This document shows positions 45,929 to 57,419 of a stretch of DNA of 64,000 nt, piece after piece. Numbering within the stretch: the stretch's first letter is position 1; each line of letters opens with the position of its first letter. Source of the DNA: Mimachlamys varia (Eukaryota > Mollusca > Bivalvia > Pectinida > Pectinidae); assembly GCA_947623455.1 (NCBI GenBank), contig OX392529.1, positions 58,733,186-58,797,185 on the forward strand, given 5' to 3'. The translations under genes and the position numbers were made by a program. Under the pieces are notes generated by a model. That model saw nothing but the letters and a program-made list of their open reading frames with translations, was not told the DNA's origin and made no database searches.

Positions 45929-46522
45929 CCTTATTTGATCAATAAAAAACTTATTAACATTAAGGAATAATGCTGGACCTACAAATATTTGAGAATGTAA
46001 CTGTCGGGCCTATTCAATTTCCAGTCGACTCAGAAAATATGCAGGTCATTCGCAAAGAGAGGGAAATGTCGGGTCAAATGAATTTTAAAAATGCATTCAG
46101 CCACATTTCCTTCAAACTTTAATCAGTTCATAAAATGAGTCAGAGTCCACAATGTACCTTAATGTACCAAAAAAATTTAGGAGAGGATGTTCAGTGAATA
46201 CAATTTACCAGGTGATATGGGAATTGTTTTTTCCATTGTTTGAATATAGGGTTATCGTAACTCTTATATATATGGACCATACCAACTACAGATATGGAGT
46301 TTGTTCATTTGTGTATTCAAACTGGGAACAATGGGAAGATTTAATTTCAGTTTGTCACGGGAAAAATGTTACATCCTCATATCATTATTATAAAAAAAGA
46401 ATATGATAGAAAATAAGGGATGAGTACATCTACTACATGATTAAGTTTAAATGTACACTCAACGGATTTTCTATGCATACTGTGTCGCCTAGATATAGTT
46501 AGACCAATATACCGTACATATC

Positions 46523-46930
46523 ACAGGGACCTGTGAATTTGTTGCAGCTAGTTTTGGACCTAAACTAAGGTGTTTAGAGTAATTTTACACTTTATGGAAG
46601 TTTAGATCAATTTTCGATAAAATGCCCACATGCTCGATGTTCATTAAGGCGGATGGGTGGAAAGATTTTGAGTTTGAAAAATTTCATTTCTTTAATAAAA
46701 ATCACATATCTACTGGAGGTAAGAAAAAACGCTTTATACCATTCATCGTTGGATACCCACGTTTGATTGCACTACGCATCACTGATGGATAAAATTGGAA
46801 AGATGGAAAAAAAATTATTTTACAAACTTCCTAAATGCATGACAAATGTAACCCCCCAGAAGTGCAAAATTACACTAAACATCTAGCTTAGGTCCAAAAC
46901 TACTTTTAACTAGCTGTTGCAGGTCCATGT
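46523..46930. mobile_element. MITE-like element with GCAGCTAGTTTTGGACC arms
   Basis: The left arm runs GGACCTG, TTGCAGCTAGTTTTGGACC, TAAACTAAGGTGTTTAG and TAATTTTACACTT. The right arm (46865-46930) is its inverse with small gaps. About 400 bp, non-coding. Confidence 0.65.
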
Positions 46931-47004
46931 GGTACATGTGTATAGCTACGATCTCCATCACGGATAATCCTATTTTCCTAGATATTTTCATTGGCGTATA
47001 TATT

Positions 47005-48140
47005 TTTAGCTAACCTGGTCCAAAGGGCCAAGGAGAGCTTATGCCATACCGTGGCGTCCGTCGTCCGTCCGTCCGTAAACAATCGACTTCTTCTTCTAAA
47101 CTGCTGATCGGAATTAAATCAACAAATGATGAGGCTGACCCCCTAGGGGCAAGAGGGCGGGGCCAAAAGGGGTCCATTTGGTTATATTCATCTTAACGAT
47201 TTCCTCTCTGCATCTTAGCAATGTAAAACATTCATATTTTAGTGGTAGCATCCCTAGGTGGCTGGGATTCAAATTTATACAAATGATGGGGCTGACTCAT
47301 AAGGGGCCTAAAGGGGCCGGGGCCAAAAGGGGTCCATTTGGCTATATTCATCTTAACGATTTCCTCTCTGCATCTTAGCAATATGAAACATTCATATTTT
47401 AGTGGTAGCATCCCTAAGTGGCTGGGATTCAAATTTTTACAAATGATGGGGCTGACCCCCCAGGGGCCTGAGGGTGGGGCCAAAATGGGTCCATTTGGCT
47501 ATATTCATCTTAACGATTTCCTCTCTGCATCTTAGCAATGTGAAACATTCATGTTTTAATGGTAGCATTCCTAAGTAGCTGGGATTCAAATTTATACAAA
47601 TTATGGGGCTGACCCCCAGGGGCCTGAGGGGCGGGGCCAAAAGGGCTCCATTGGCAATATTGATATAACTTTTAAATTGTTGAAATCCCCATCTCAAAAC
47701 TACATATATATACAATTGCTTAGCATAAAGAGAACAAAATCACAAATATGATTTTAGATTTGACCCCAGGCTCTGCTACGCCCTTACAGACTTGACTCTT
47801 TAGTCGTAACTTTTAAACTGTTGAGATCCCCACCCCAAAACTTTATAAATAATTGTTGAGCTTAAAGAGATGATCACAAACATGATATTAGATAAGACCT
47901 CAGGGTCATGCCACGCCTTTGCAGACAACCCACCCCAAAACTATACAGCAACAAACACAATCATGATATTATCATTGATGTAAGGGTCTAGCCCAGCCAT
48001 AGGGACCTTGGTTCTCAATTGTACTTGAAAACAGTGAGTTGAGATACCCACCCATTAACCTATCTTTAATAATTTATACAAATGTACTTCAAGGATAATC
48101 CTTTGGGTCTGTCCCTGCCCATAGCATATTTTTAGAAATA
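47005..48140 (+). repeat. tandem-array element, 160-bp units plus E-type tail
   Basis: It starts TTTTTAGCTAACCTGGTCC, GAGCTTATGCCATACC and GTCCGTCCGTCC. Three units of 160 bp with CCATTTGGCTATATTCATC and GATTTCCTCTCTGCATC follow, then E-type units from about 47660. The terminal TCTTG end is missing; the sequence drifts after GTCTGTCCCTGCCC (48112). Confidence 0.7.
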
Positions 48141-48144
48141 TTAT

Positions 48145-49162
48145 GTAATATAATGTGTATCAAAATCGGGGGTGTTATACTGGTCATGGAATCAGGTTGT
48201 CGGTCCCGTAGACAGTATGAAGATGTTCCCCTGATGCAAATTTGAGTTTCGACCCTTTTTCAGAGTTATTCCCTTCTTTATGTAAAAAAAGGACAACACT
48301 TTTGTCCCTCTTTGCATTCGCTCAGTTTCCAACGGATCTTTTTTAAAATTTTGTGTGAATAGACAGTACCATTTAAGGATTAAAGTTTCTTTCTGGTGGT
48401 TTTATCAAAGGATAAAGTTCAGTAGGATATCGATAGTTGGAATGGAACCAGAAAGAAACTTTAATCCTTATATTTACTGTTCAGACCTTATATTCTCACG
48501 TGTGCTTATTTCTTTAATCAGATATTATGATACTTACTGCGATGAAATCAAACAGTATCGTTTGGTTTCGGTAGACTGTTGAAACAGCCGCCTTATGAGG
48601 TGACGAACTCCCGCGAAATTTCAGTCAACAAGTAAGCAAAAAAGTTCCATTCTTTTATTGTTATTTTTTCACATAAGTTCATATATAAACGAACCAAACT
48701 GTCTTTGTTACTGTTATTGTATTTTTAAAAAAACATTAAAATGCTTCTTATTTATTTCTTTAATAAATTAACACATACTACGCGGCAGGATATTGATCGA
48801 GTCTGTAAAGTAGTGACGCGGCCTCGTGTTCAAATCGTAACGGAGAAAGCTAGCCGGGATGACTCGAGTGGTGTATTACTGCGCGCTGCGCCAATAGGCG
48901 CGTGATCCATTGATTTTATCGGGAAATAAAGTTCAGTAGGCATTCGTAGAAATGTATAGGCAATATACTATCAATTCCAAACAGACTGTAAATATATGTA
49001 AATGTGCCCCCTGAAGTTAATTTGCATTTTCGACCCTTTTTCAGAAAGTTATTCCCCTTTTTATATAAAAAAATGACCATAATATTGTCCGGCTATGCAT
49101 TTGCTCAGTTTTGAACGGATCGTTTTAAAATTTTGTGGGAATAGACAATACAGTATAAAGAT
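48145..49162 (+). repeat. dispersed repeat split by repeat S
   Basis: Two similar segments, 48230-48370 and 49010-49165, share TCGACCCTTTTTCAGA, AGTTATTCCC, TTTGCTCAGTTT and GAACGGATC-like words. Repeat S (48370-48990) lies between them. Confidence 0.45.
48370..48990 (+). repeat. repeat S, copy 1
   Basis: It starts AAGGATTAAAGTTTCTTTC, includes the inverted copy GAAAGAAACTTTAATCCTT at about 48450, and ends CAATTCCAAACAGACTGTAAA. The second copy is at 63141-63478. It is non-coding. A GTGTTCAAATCGTAAC stretch vaguely resembles a Pol III B box. Confidence 0.65.
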
Positions 49163-50359
49163 GTGCTCCTCATTTGTTGTAACAGTGAAAGATAAAATCT
49201 ATCACCAGACTTTTGAGGTTATCCGAGGAAATGTTATATCGATATTGGGAGCTCAAACCTGCTCAAAGATGGGTTAAGTACAGAGAAAACAACCGTCACA
49301 GGTGAATGAAATCAGGGAAATGTCAATCCTAGATGATATTAAGCATGATTATGGAAATGTATTCCAAGGCTTAGGGTGTATGCCGGGCACTGACACAATC
49401 AAGACCGATAGTACTTTACACCAGTTGTTGACCCGCCAAGTAAATTTGCGCTTGCACTCAAGGACAAGATAAAAAGGAGTTGGACCGTATGGAACAAGAA
49501 GTGTAATCGTGAAACAGGAAGAACCTACTCAAAGAGGAGAATTCCCAGAGACTGAAACAGCTCGTAACCGAATCACCAGTTCTCCGATAATACGACCCAA
49601 GTAAAGAGCTAACGCTAACCATCGATACTAGTTCTACAGGACTTGGAGCAGCATTGATCTAAGACGGGCAGTCGATTGCCTATGCTTCGCGTGCGTTAAC
49701 ATATACTCAGCAGATATCGTAGCAAGAACACCAAGTCGTATCTCAAAACCGAAATGTCGAAATATGGCATCCCTGACAAGCTCATTACAGATATCGGTCC
49801 ACAGTTTGCTAATGAGGAGTTCAGGAAATTCGCACAAAGACGTATGGATTCAAACATACAACATCAAGTCCCAGATATGCTCAAGCAAACGGGCAAACCG
49901 AAAGAACTATATAGAAACCATATTGAAAAATGTGAGATTCCATATAAGGGATAAACAGATATACCAACAACAGTTCCACTGTTGTCACTGGAGAAAAGTC
50001 CAACATCTGATAAGAAGATGTGACTGAAAATCAGAAAGGAAAGATTCAAAATGTATTATGATCAGCATGCAGATACAGAATGACCTCCCTTGGACAACGG
50101 TGAAACTGCCATGTCTCAGAAGAACGATAAATGGATACCAGCCAAAGTCGTTACGAAACATTCAAATCCAAGATCGTACATTGTCGACACTAGAACAGGA
50201 AAGAAACACAGGAGGAACCGAAAGGATATCAAATCACCACGCGCGTCATTTCCGGAAAACAATGAAACTGTGTCGCTATTGGTCAACATACTTGTAGATA
50301 GAGTTCCTAGGAAGAAGAAGTCGACAGAACGTGCAAACGAACCAATAGACCGATCTTAA
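49163..50359 (+). pseudogene. Ty3/gypsy retrotransposon polyprotein relic
   Basis: Pieces occur in the normal order pr-RT-RH-INT. The end of an aspartic protease (FEVIRGNVISILGAQTC) is at about 49215-49265. The reverse-transcriptase N-terminal region follows, with GLGCMPGTDTIK and VIVKQEEPT, from about 49318 to 49525. RNase H follows with SPVLRYYDPSKELTLTID and IAYASRALTYTQ (49575-49715). The integrase core has KYGIPDKLITDIGPQFANEE (49756-49815) and YAQANGQTERT. The integrase C-terminal region has KWIPAKVVTKHSNPRSYIVD (about 50130-50190) and RRNRKDI. Large internal deletions, frameshifts and stops make it dead. No LTRs were recognised. Its 3' side stops at the TA of the next transposon. Confidence 0.85.
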
Positions 50360-50423
50360 TAAGATGCTCATAAATATTCATACATTTTCAAAACGAGGCT
50401 AAACTAGGCAATCTCAAACAAAG

Positions 50424-50589
50424 ATGGCGGCCTCCATAGCGCACCATGAGAATGACCTATCATGCCTACCGGATATTTCCTTATCATTCGTAGAAAGATT
50501 TATATCATACCGCAGCGGTAGTTCAGGCAAAGAACAGATGAACAAAGGGTTCAAATATTACAGGGAGGGATACGTACATGCTGTTAATT
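50424..50589 (+). CDS. first exon of SWIM/YqaJ-type transposon protein
   Basis: The exon encodes 55 residues: MAASIAHHENDLSCLPDIS, then SFVERFISYRSGSSGKEQM, then NKGFKYYREGYVHAVN. It ends at donor AATT|GTAAGT (50589). The KGFKYYREGYVH stretch resembles the N terminus of mollusc SWIM-finger proteins that carry a YqaJ-type exonuclease domain; this is by memory only. The start sits in AAGATGGCGGC, a YY1-type initiator motif. A possible last exon follows ATTTACAG at 53630. It reads PWNHIEKELRARGRQQNEI and ends with TAA at about 53727, with AATAAA at 53945. Middle exons, including any SWIM or nuclease motif, were not found, so the gene is probably gutted. Confidence 0.5.
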
Positions 50590-53500
50590 GTAAGTATTGT
50601 CCCATTGTTTTCGCTTAACTAGGCCTAGCCTACCTCATTTTCAGTAGTGTCAGTAGTCAATGTTGACCAATGTTCATTTTCACATTATTTAGGTATTAAT
50701 CAGTAAGTTTTGTATATATATCAGTTGCAGAATAACCGTAAGAGTAAACATTTATAACATATAGTAGGCCTAGTGGAAATCAGACCAGTAGTCAATACAG
50801 TACTCGGCTCAGTCGCAGATCTACATGATCATGTGCACGTAGTCGTACTCGAGTCCGGATTCACATAAGACGTGTAATACGGCATATGTTATAAAATAAT
50901 TAGCTGACTGATAGACCTTATATGGTATGCACGCATTGTCAATTTCCCTTAAGTTAAACCGTTATAATAATAACTGCCGTAGGAAATACACTTAGTGTTG
51001 CCAGATACATATTTATCAAATTATGTCTCTGTATGCCTCTGGTCTAACTTTTTTATAAACAATATTTATGAAGGTTTATCAAATAAATTATTTTCAATTT
51101 ACCATTCAGTTCTGCAGTACATGATGCAATTTTATGTTTTCAGAAAATAGATGATGCTGTCCATTTACATCCATGTGGCATTATCATCAGCCCCTATAGT
51201 CATTTGGAGACAATTAAGTTTGCTGAACGATGCTGGCAAAAGACAAGCTGGACTTTGTATTTTACATATTACTGCAGTTGAACAGTATCTTTCATACCTT
51301 GTAGGTTTAAATAGGAATTAAGTTAAGTTTGTTTACTTTTTGACACAAACGTAAGTTTGAGTCATTGGTATTACCCTGGGAGGTAGGCGACAAAATCTAC
51401 GATGCCCTCTGGCGGACACTTCGTTTTGACCAATCACAACATTGCTCTACAGTAACTCCGTTATTTTATGCAGTAAATATATGTTAAAACTTGTTCAACT
51501 TCATGATAGAAAAAAAAGTTCAGTAAATTTGTTCTATCAAAAAAAATCAGCTTTTAGTTCGTAGTATTTTTGAAGCGAACAGGACAACGATTGTCTTTTT
51601 TACATTTTCTCGTCTTGGCTCAAGCTACCATTGCCACTTCACAAACATATGTAATCGCAAAAGAAAATAGTTCCTTTTCTTGCTGACTGAAAAGTCACGC
51701 TTTCGTTTCGTAAAATATATGACAAAGCAATAGAACATCATTTACAAATTGCATGTTCAGAGTTATGTAATTTGGAATTATTCTATCGAGGTTGCGTAAC
51801 ACATGTGCGCGTTGCATTTCCCGCGGAACGATATCCCCCTATCCGCTTTTCTCTGGCGCCATATTGCTGTTTACCTGTGACCCGGAAGAAAAATCTACTT
51901 TCCCTCAAGCTCTTTTGCATCATCGACATCTAGAAACGTAAGTGTTGAATTTCCCGGTCTCATGTTACTAGACAGGTTATAGATTTTTTGTAAGTTTCAA
52001 CAGAATGTCGTTGTTATTTTGTACATTTGAAATCACCAATCCAGCATCCTTTTGTGTCCGCCATCTTTCAGTTATGTCAACAAAATAAAAGGAAGATAAG
52101 TAACCCTAGATCTCGGACTGTCAGATGTGTCGTTCTTTAAAATATGTACTTGCATATGATTTGTGAAGTTTGTATATAAAAACCCTGGTATAAAAGCGCG
52201 TCCCGTCAATATCACGGTGACGGCATACACAGTGCAGTACGCATAACACGATTGTTGTTTGTTTGCAAGTTAAAAACGTAACGATTTAGCCCTAATTTCC
52301 CACTCTATTGAGTTTCGAAATGTCAAATGGACTGCTGTATACTTACGATAGCCTTTTAGAACTATAGATTATATGCTTTTACAGAATGCATATCGGAAGT
52401 TTTCGCTTTTACCGTGGCTGTCAGTTTTAATTTGATCCTCTTCACGGATGGTCAAAGGGCAGTAACTCTTAAACAACATTTTGCAATAGAAATGAAGGAA
52501 GTGGTATATCTATCGACTGATTGCTGAATTTAACCAAAGATATTAAAGGAAATGGAAATCATATATTCCCACTTTTACAGTGTGTTTTGAACAACTTTTT
52601 GATTCATTTTTTTTATCCAGTTGCATGACAATTTGACAAAATTATGTCCACCATTTCATTTCAGTTAAAAAGCTATGCAAAAAAAATTATAACAACAAAA
52701 AACATAATGTATTGATGTAATAGGAACAACTGTTATAACATTTCTTTAATAACATATTAGTCGTAATCTCGGACAATTTTGTAATACAAAAATAAACCGA
52801 AATTGATGGCTGTTGTTTTAGTTGTGGTATCGTTCTCTGTAGGAAATCATCTGCAGCTTGAGGATAACAAATAATAACATGTAACATATTAGGTCTAGTA
52901 ACATACTTTGACAATATATAACCACTTCTTAATATCAAATACATTTGGGTTGTAATATTTAATAAGACAGTTCAATGGTGAACTTCGCCGCTGTTCTTTT
53001 AACTTTTTTTGCAAATTTTTCCCCCTGGATGATTGAATGTCTTAGACCTGTTCAGACTGTTTTTTGTCCGCCGTTTTCTTTTTAAAAATGTACATGTTGA
53101 TAGGAATGATCTCCCATTAGGTGCATTCAAATGAAAAAACAAAAGGCGTGTTCGATCAGTACTTTTTTTTACTGATGGTCAATTAAAATGAATGAAACAC
53201 AATCGATTGTCGCAATCTGCAAGTGTAAATCGACTGATCAAAAAGTGATTATGACAACCCGGTTCATCGTAAATGCATTTTTCTTTTAAAGGCCCAAAAT
53301 ACGTAACTTTCGGCAAAACTTGAGGCGAAAATCAAGCCTAATAGTAATAACTTATTATATTTATAGATTTAGTTAAGATTAAGTAATAACTGATATCAGC
53401 AATATTCAAGATGAATTCTTATGCGGTTACCGGTACAGCAGCAGTTGAAACTCAGTATCTACATCAACCTAGATTATGTGACAGATATGTTGTATGATGT

Positions 53501-53600
53501 AAACCATCGTTATATTACAAACCTGGTAATCTATATGAAATTAAATGGAAACATGTCTTTTCTGTCTTGTCTTCTGTATCAATTAATAATATTTTCATTT
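50590..53600 (+). other. interior of the ISL2EU-like element, mostly unrecognised
   Basis: AT-rich DNA without clear exons. A segment at 51800-51945 looks promoter-like: TCTGGCGCCATATTG, ACCCGGAAG (ETS-like), then a possible non-coding exon ending at AAAC|GTAAGT. Confidence 0.3.
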
Positions 53601-53630
53601 AATTTACAGGTGACAAGTTGACAACAGCCA

Positions 53631-53727
53631 TGGAACCACATTGAGAAAGAGCTTCGAGCTCGAGGGCGACAACAAAATGAAATACAGAAATGCCAAATGG
53701 ACAGTTTAAGAAATCCACAACTGTAAC
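53631..53727 (+). CDS. possible terminal exon of the SWIM/YqaJ-type gene
   Basis: It follows a good acceptor (CATTTAATTTACAG). One frame has a TGA near the start. After that it reads PWNHIEKELRARGRQQNEIQ and continues to a stop before AATAAA at 53945. Regularly charged and helical in look, but no domain is recognised. Confidence 0.25.
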
Positions 53728-54054
53728 TTTTTCAGCAAACTTCATTATATAAAATTAATATTTACATTACTAGGAGCAATTCAGGAAAGTGTTACATAAT
53801 CTGCCAATTTCATACTTGAACAAATTAATAGATAATGAAAGATGTTTGCATTCTTGAGATGATCTTGAGAAATTGACAGATTCTGACATGAAAACAAAGC
53901 TCTGATTTTAACTGTTACTTGATGTTATTTATTGCTAAATGTGAAAATAAAGTGTATGGTTCATGTATTGATGTTGTTTGTTTCTTCAAAGTTATAGCCA
54001 TTCATTTGAATTTATGAATTCTAAAAATAACATCATTATATATGCATCTTAATT

Positions 54055-54300
54055 AAGTTGGTTTGGTTTATTTTGTTTTGCGTCCTGTTAACAGCCAGGT
54101 TCATTTAAGGACGTGCCAGGTTTTGAAGGTGGAGGAAAGCCTGAGTACCCGGAGAAAAACCACCAACCTATGGTCAGTACTAGTACTTGTACCTGGCAAC
54201 TGCCCTACGTGGGATTTGAACTCGCAACCCAGAGGTGGAGGGCTAGTGGTAGAATGTTGGAACACCTTAATTAACCCCAGGGCCGCCACAGCCCCTTTCT
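54055..54300 (-). mobile_element. tRNA-derived SINE (minus strand), mollusc type
   Basis: On the minus strand it starts with a tRNA-like head (GGGGCTGTGGCGGCCC, GTTAATTAAGGTGTTCC, box-B-like GAGTTCAAATCCC). A conserved body follows (GGTGGTTTTTCTCCGGGTAC, GGCTTTCCTCCACC). It ends CCTTAAATGAACCTGG and CAGGACGCAAAACAAAATAA. The long variable-arm look suggests a Leu/Ser tRNA origin. This family is common in bivalve genomes. It lies inside the ISL2EU-like element. Confidence 0.75.
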
Positions 54301-55180
54301 TAATTATAAATAGTGATTATGTAATCTTATAACTATTTGCTAATAAATGTTGCAATGCAGACTGAATAGCATTTGGAGGGATGACTAGTCGGGAACGACT
54401 GGAGGCAGTGAAAAGAACACTACTGTTGAAAATAATTGGCTACTGGAATCACCCAGGTTGATTTTGGTATTCTGTGATTATTTCTTAAATATTTGACTTG
54501 TGCAAGTCTATGCAGCGGAAGGTGCCAAGACGTGATGTCATCATTCACTGTGTGACGTCATCCCAATGAAATTCATAGTTGTTTTCGTATTGAAAACAAC
54601 TATAAAACAGTACAACACAAACACTTATTTGATCTGAAAACTGAAACAAACCCAAGGTTGTAAACAGTTTGGAAAAAGGGACTAATTCCTTTTAGTAAAA
54701 TAAGTTTTGGTAAAAATGCCTCTGCCATATTGAATTGCCCTGTACCTAGTGCTTAATTTGAATCGCCTGTCTATAAACTAGGATTCAGATCATTTTCTAT
54801 AATATACTATGGACATATACTGGTCCAATTCGTTTGTGTCTTCAGTACTTTCATTTTTAAATACAGGTGCATCACCAAATATCTTATTAAATTGAAGTTC
54901 GTAACTGTTCTCTAATCCTTATGAACCATTTATACCAATATTTTGGCAAAAACTAATGTTTTCCATGTAGTTTTTTTTAATAATAAATAATAAGGAAATC
55001 CTTAATTGTACAATCCATCCTAATGAGACATGTTTGACCTCAGGAGCATGCACTTTTGTAGTAAGTTTTCTACTGTGAACATGGTTTAATGAGTAATTAA
55101 ATGTGAGAAATGGATATATTAATGTATTCAGTTGTTCTTTGGTTTGATGAGTGGTTTTCTAAAGAGAGTCAACAGATTGG
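54301..55180. other. spacer inside the ISL2EU-like element
   Basis: No recognised coding sequence. This is the region between the ends of the two inward-facing genes. TGATGTCATCATTCACTG and GTGACGTCATCCC near 54540-54560 form a small CRE-like cluster. Confidence 0.35.
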
Positions 55181-57335
55181 CTTCTGTCCACATTTGTACC
55201 AGCAAAAGATAAGGAAACAGTTGACTGCAACGACTTGTTCTTCTTCACACATTTTAAATTTGCGTTCGACATGAATCCTCATGCTGGAGATTTACTGATT
55301 GTCCTCAATATGACCTGCTGAGAACTGCCCATCAGATGACAGAAAGTGTGGAGTAGTGATTGACAACATGATGCCTTCAAACAGTTTGTTGAGGACAAAT
55401 TCCTTTTCTGCCATGATATTATCCCCTGGCTCTAAAAGCTAGACCATTGATTTGAGTTATCTCAATGTCAGACATGCATTCAGAGTACAAAGATGAAATA
55501 AATGTCACAGCTCCATGAGCTGAACAATTGAATATTGGTTTAATCAGTATTTTATTCACAATACAAGATGCAATATACACAACATTTGATTTAATTGGAT
55601 TTGGCATTACTGAATATCGATATTGCCAAGAAAAAATACAATAATTTTGCCCATGTGATGATCTTTCTGCTTACAAATGACTTATGTATGTGAAGCTGAA
55701 CGGCCAGATCCTCTGTTTGATGTCCGCACTTGAGTCAATACAAAAATTACTTTCTGTTTACGATACTTCACTACAGAGCTTGTTTAATTGTGAAGTAACG
55801 GATACAGAGCATGCATGTGCACAGATACACCGGAAAATGGTACATCAGACTTCCGTCCACGCCCCAGACAAAAACAATAAGCCGCTCGACTCTGCCAAGA
55901 GCAGCTTAACAATAAGAGTTCATCCAATACGATACATTGATCTCAGTCTCCCTTTAGCACAAACACCACCCTGAGTTTGGTAGAAGGCACATTTCATGCT
56001 AGTGGTAGCTGGTTTTAATACACTCCATAAAACTCATTAATAGGTCATATATGTTGGAACCCTGTATAAAATTCAATCATGCTGTCATCATAGGAAAATA
56101 AGTCATTCCGAAGGTTTCAATTCTTAACCGCTCTTCTAACTCCTGAATCAAGGAATCTTTTTCTGTGATTACCTTGTTATTGGCTGTTATCATATGTATA
56201 ATACATACTTTAAATCTGCGTTTTTCTTTTGCCACCCTTTGTGAATATTTTCTCTGAAAAAAAAAATAATGTAATGAAATGCATGTGTAAAATTGAGAAC
56301 GATTCATCACCGGACACCTTATGAAGTCATACACCAGATCTTTCTGGACAAAATCTTCCTTATTGTAAAACTTTATGATATTTATAATGTTTATATTTTT
56401 TTTAACTATACACAAGATATCTTAAGACAGTTGCTATATATATTAGGTATAAAGTTACATGTATGAATTAAAACTTCAAACATAAAATGAATAAAATGCT
56501 CTTTACTGTAAAGTCTTAATTTACAACAGAATCTAGGGAAGCAAATATACAAAAGTGTCTTAATAACATTTGGAATTTAATGTTATTATTATTATTAGCA
56601 AAGTACATGTATGTGCTTACCTATCAGAGGTAGGTAATTGTACTGGGCCGATATTTTCCTTGTCTTACAATATGTGGTCTACCTCCGGTTGATGACTTCA
56701 CAGGCATTGTCTCATGGGATCATGGAGCTGTGTCTGGCTTCAGACACTTCCTGGTTGGTGTCCATCTGAAGGCAGCATCCGGAAAATGCCTGTATCTATC
56801 ACATGCACAGTATTGGTTGATATTTTGGAAGTTTTATTGAAAAGTAGTACTATTTTTTGGATATTTATGGATACGAACACAGAACCGATCCCACATTAAT
56901 CTCTTGGTTCTAGATGAAAACTTCTTGAAATATTTCGTTATCAGTTTCGAGACGTACAGGGTGAATATTTCAACTGTTCAATTAACTATGAAGTGAAGAA
57001 TATCGATATAACACAAATGTTTTCAGAACAATGAATGGTACTACAAAAAGAAATGCAATTAGAACATTTACACAAGTTTGGAAGGTAATGTAATCGCGTG
57101 TATACATAATATCCCAGCATCTGAATCGATACATCACTAACTTTCAAATGTGTCCGAATGACGTGTAACCACTGCTTTCGGAGATTTTGCTTGTGTTTTA
57201 TTGATGGTGAAAACTTACGCTCTGGTCTATTCTCGCGTTCCCATTACACTGTGACACGCAACAATACTCGTCACGGCGTCCTGATCTGTTCTTTGTGATC
57301 GGCGGTGCATGAAACGAATCGCGATTGTCGGCCAT
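55180..57335 (-). pseudogene. THAP + DDE_Tnp_4 transposase pseudogene
   Basis: On the minus strand an exon starts MADNRDSFHAPPITKNR at 57335 and continues EYCCVSQCNGNAR, the first zinc-binding cysteines of a THAP DNA-binding domain. RKQWLHVIRTH follows in a shifted frame (to about 57120). FRWTPTRKCLKPDTAP (about 56725-56773) is the C-terminal THAP block. After acceptor TTTTCAG (56254) a helical segment reads EKDSLIQELEERLRIETFG (to 56077), then FYTGF. Next are a helix-turn-helix-like HKSFVSRKIITWAKLLYF (about 55640-55690), DDE core SAHGAVTFISSLYSECMSD (about 55460-55520), GDNIMAEKEF and MRIHVERKF (about 55270). THAP-linked DDE_Tnp_4 transposases have this order. The usual catalytic-region motif of the type MADKGF reads MAEKEF here. 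Stops and frameshifts break it. Confidence 0.8.
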
Positions 57336-57419
57336 ATTGTTTACAAAGTTGCCTAGTTTAGCCTCGTTTTGGATTTAACCCGGGGTCAACTAATAACTTT
57401 TAAGATCGGTCTATAGCAA

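Larger units (their letters stand above)
50348..57411. mobile_element. 7.06-kb ISL2EU-like DNA transposon with two inward genes
   Basis: The left terminus GACCGATCTTAA (50348) is inverted at the right terminus TTAAGATCGGTC (57411). TA borders both (50346-50347 and 57412-57413). A second shared block, AAAACGAGGCTAAACTAGGC, lies about 50 bp inside each end. A SWIM/YqaJ-type first exon runs inward from the left end. A THAP plus DDE_Tnp_4 transposase relic runs inward from the right. From memory, ISL2EU-type elements related to IS5/PIF-Harbinger carry such a transposase and a YqaJ-type nuclease and duplicate TA. The assignment should be tested by search. The transposase is broken and a SINE has inserted inside. 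Confidence 0.7.
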
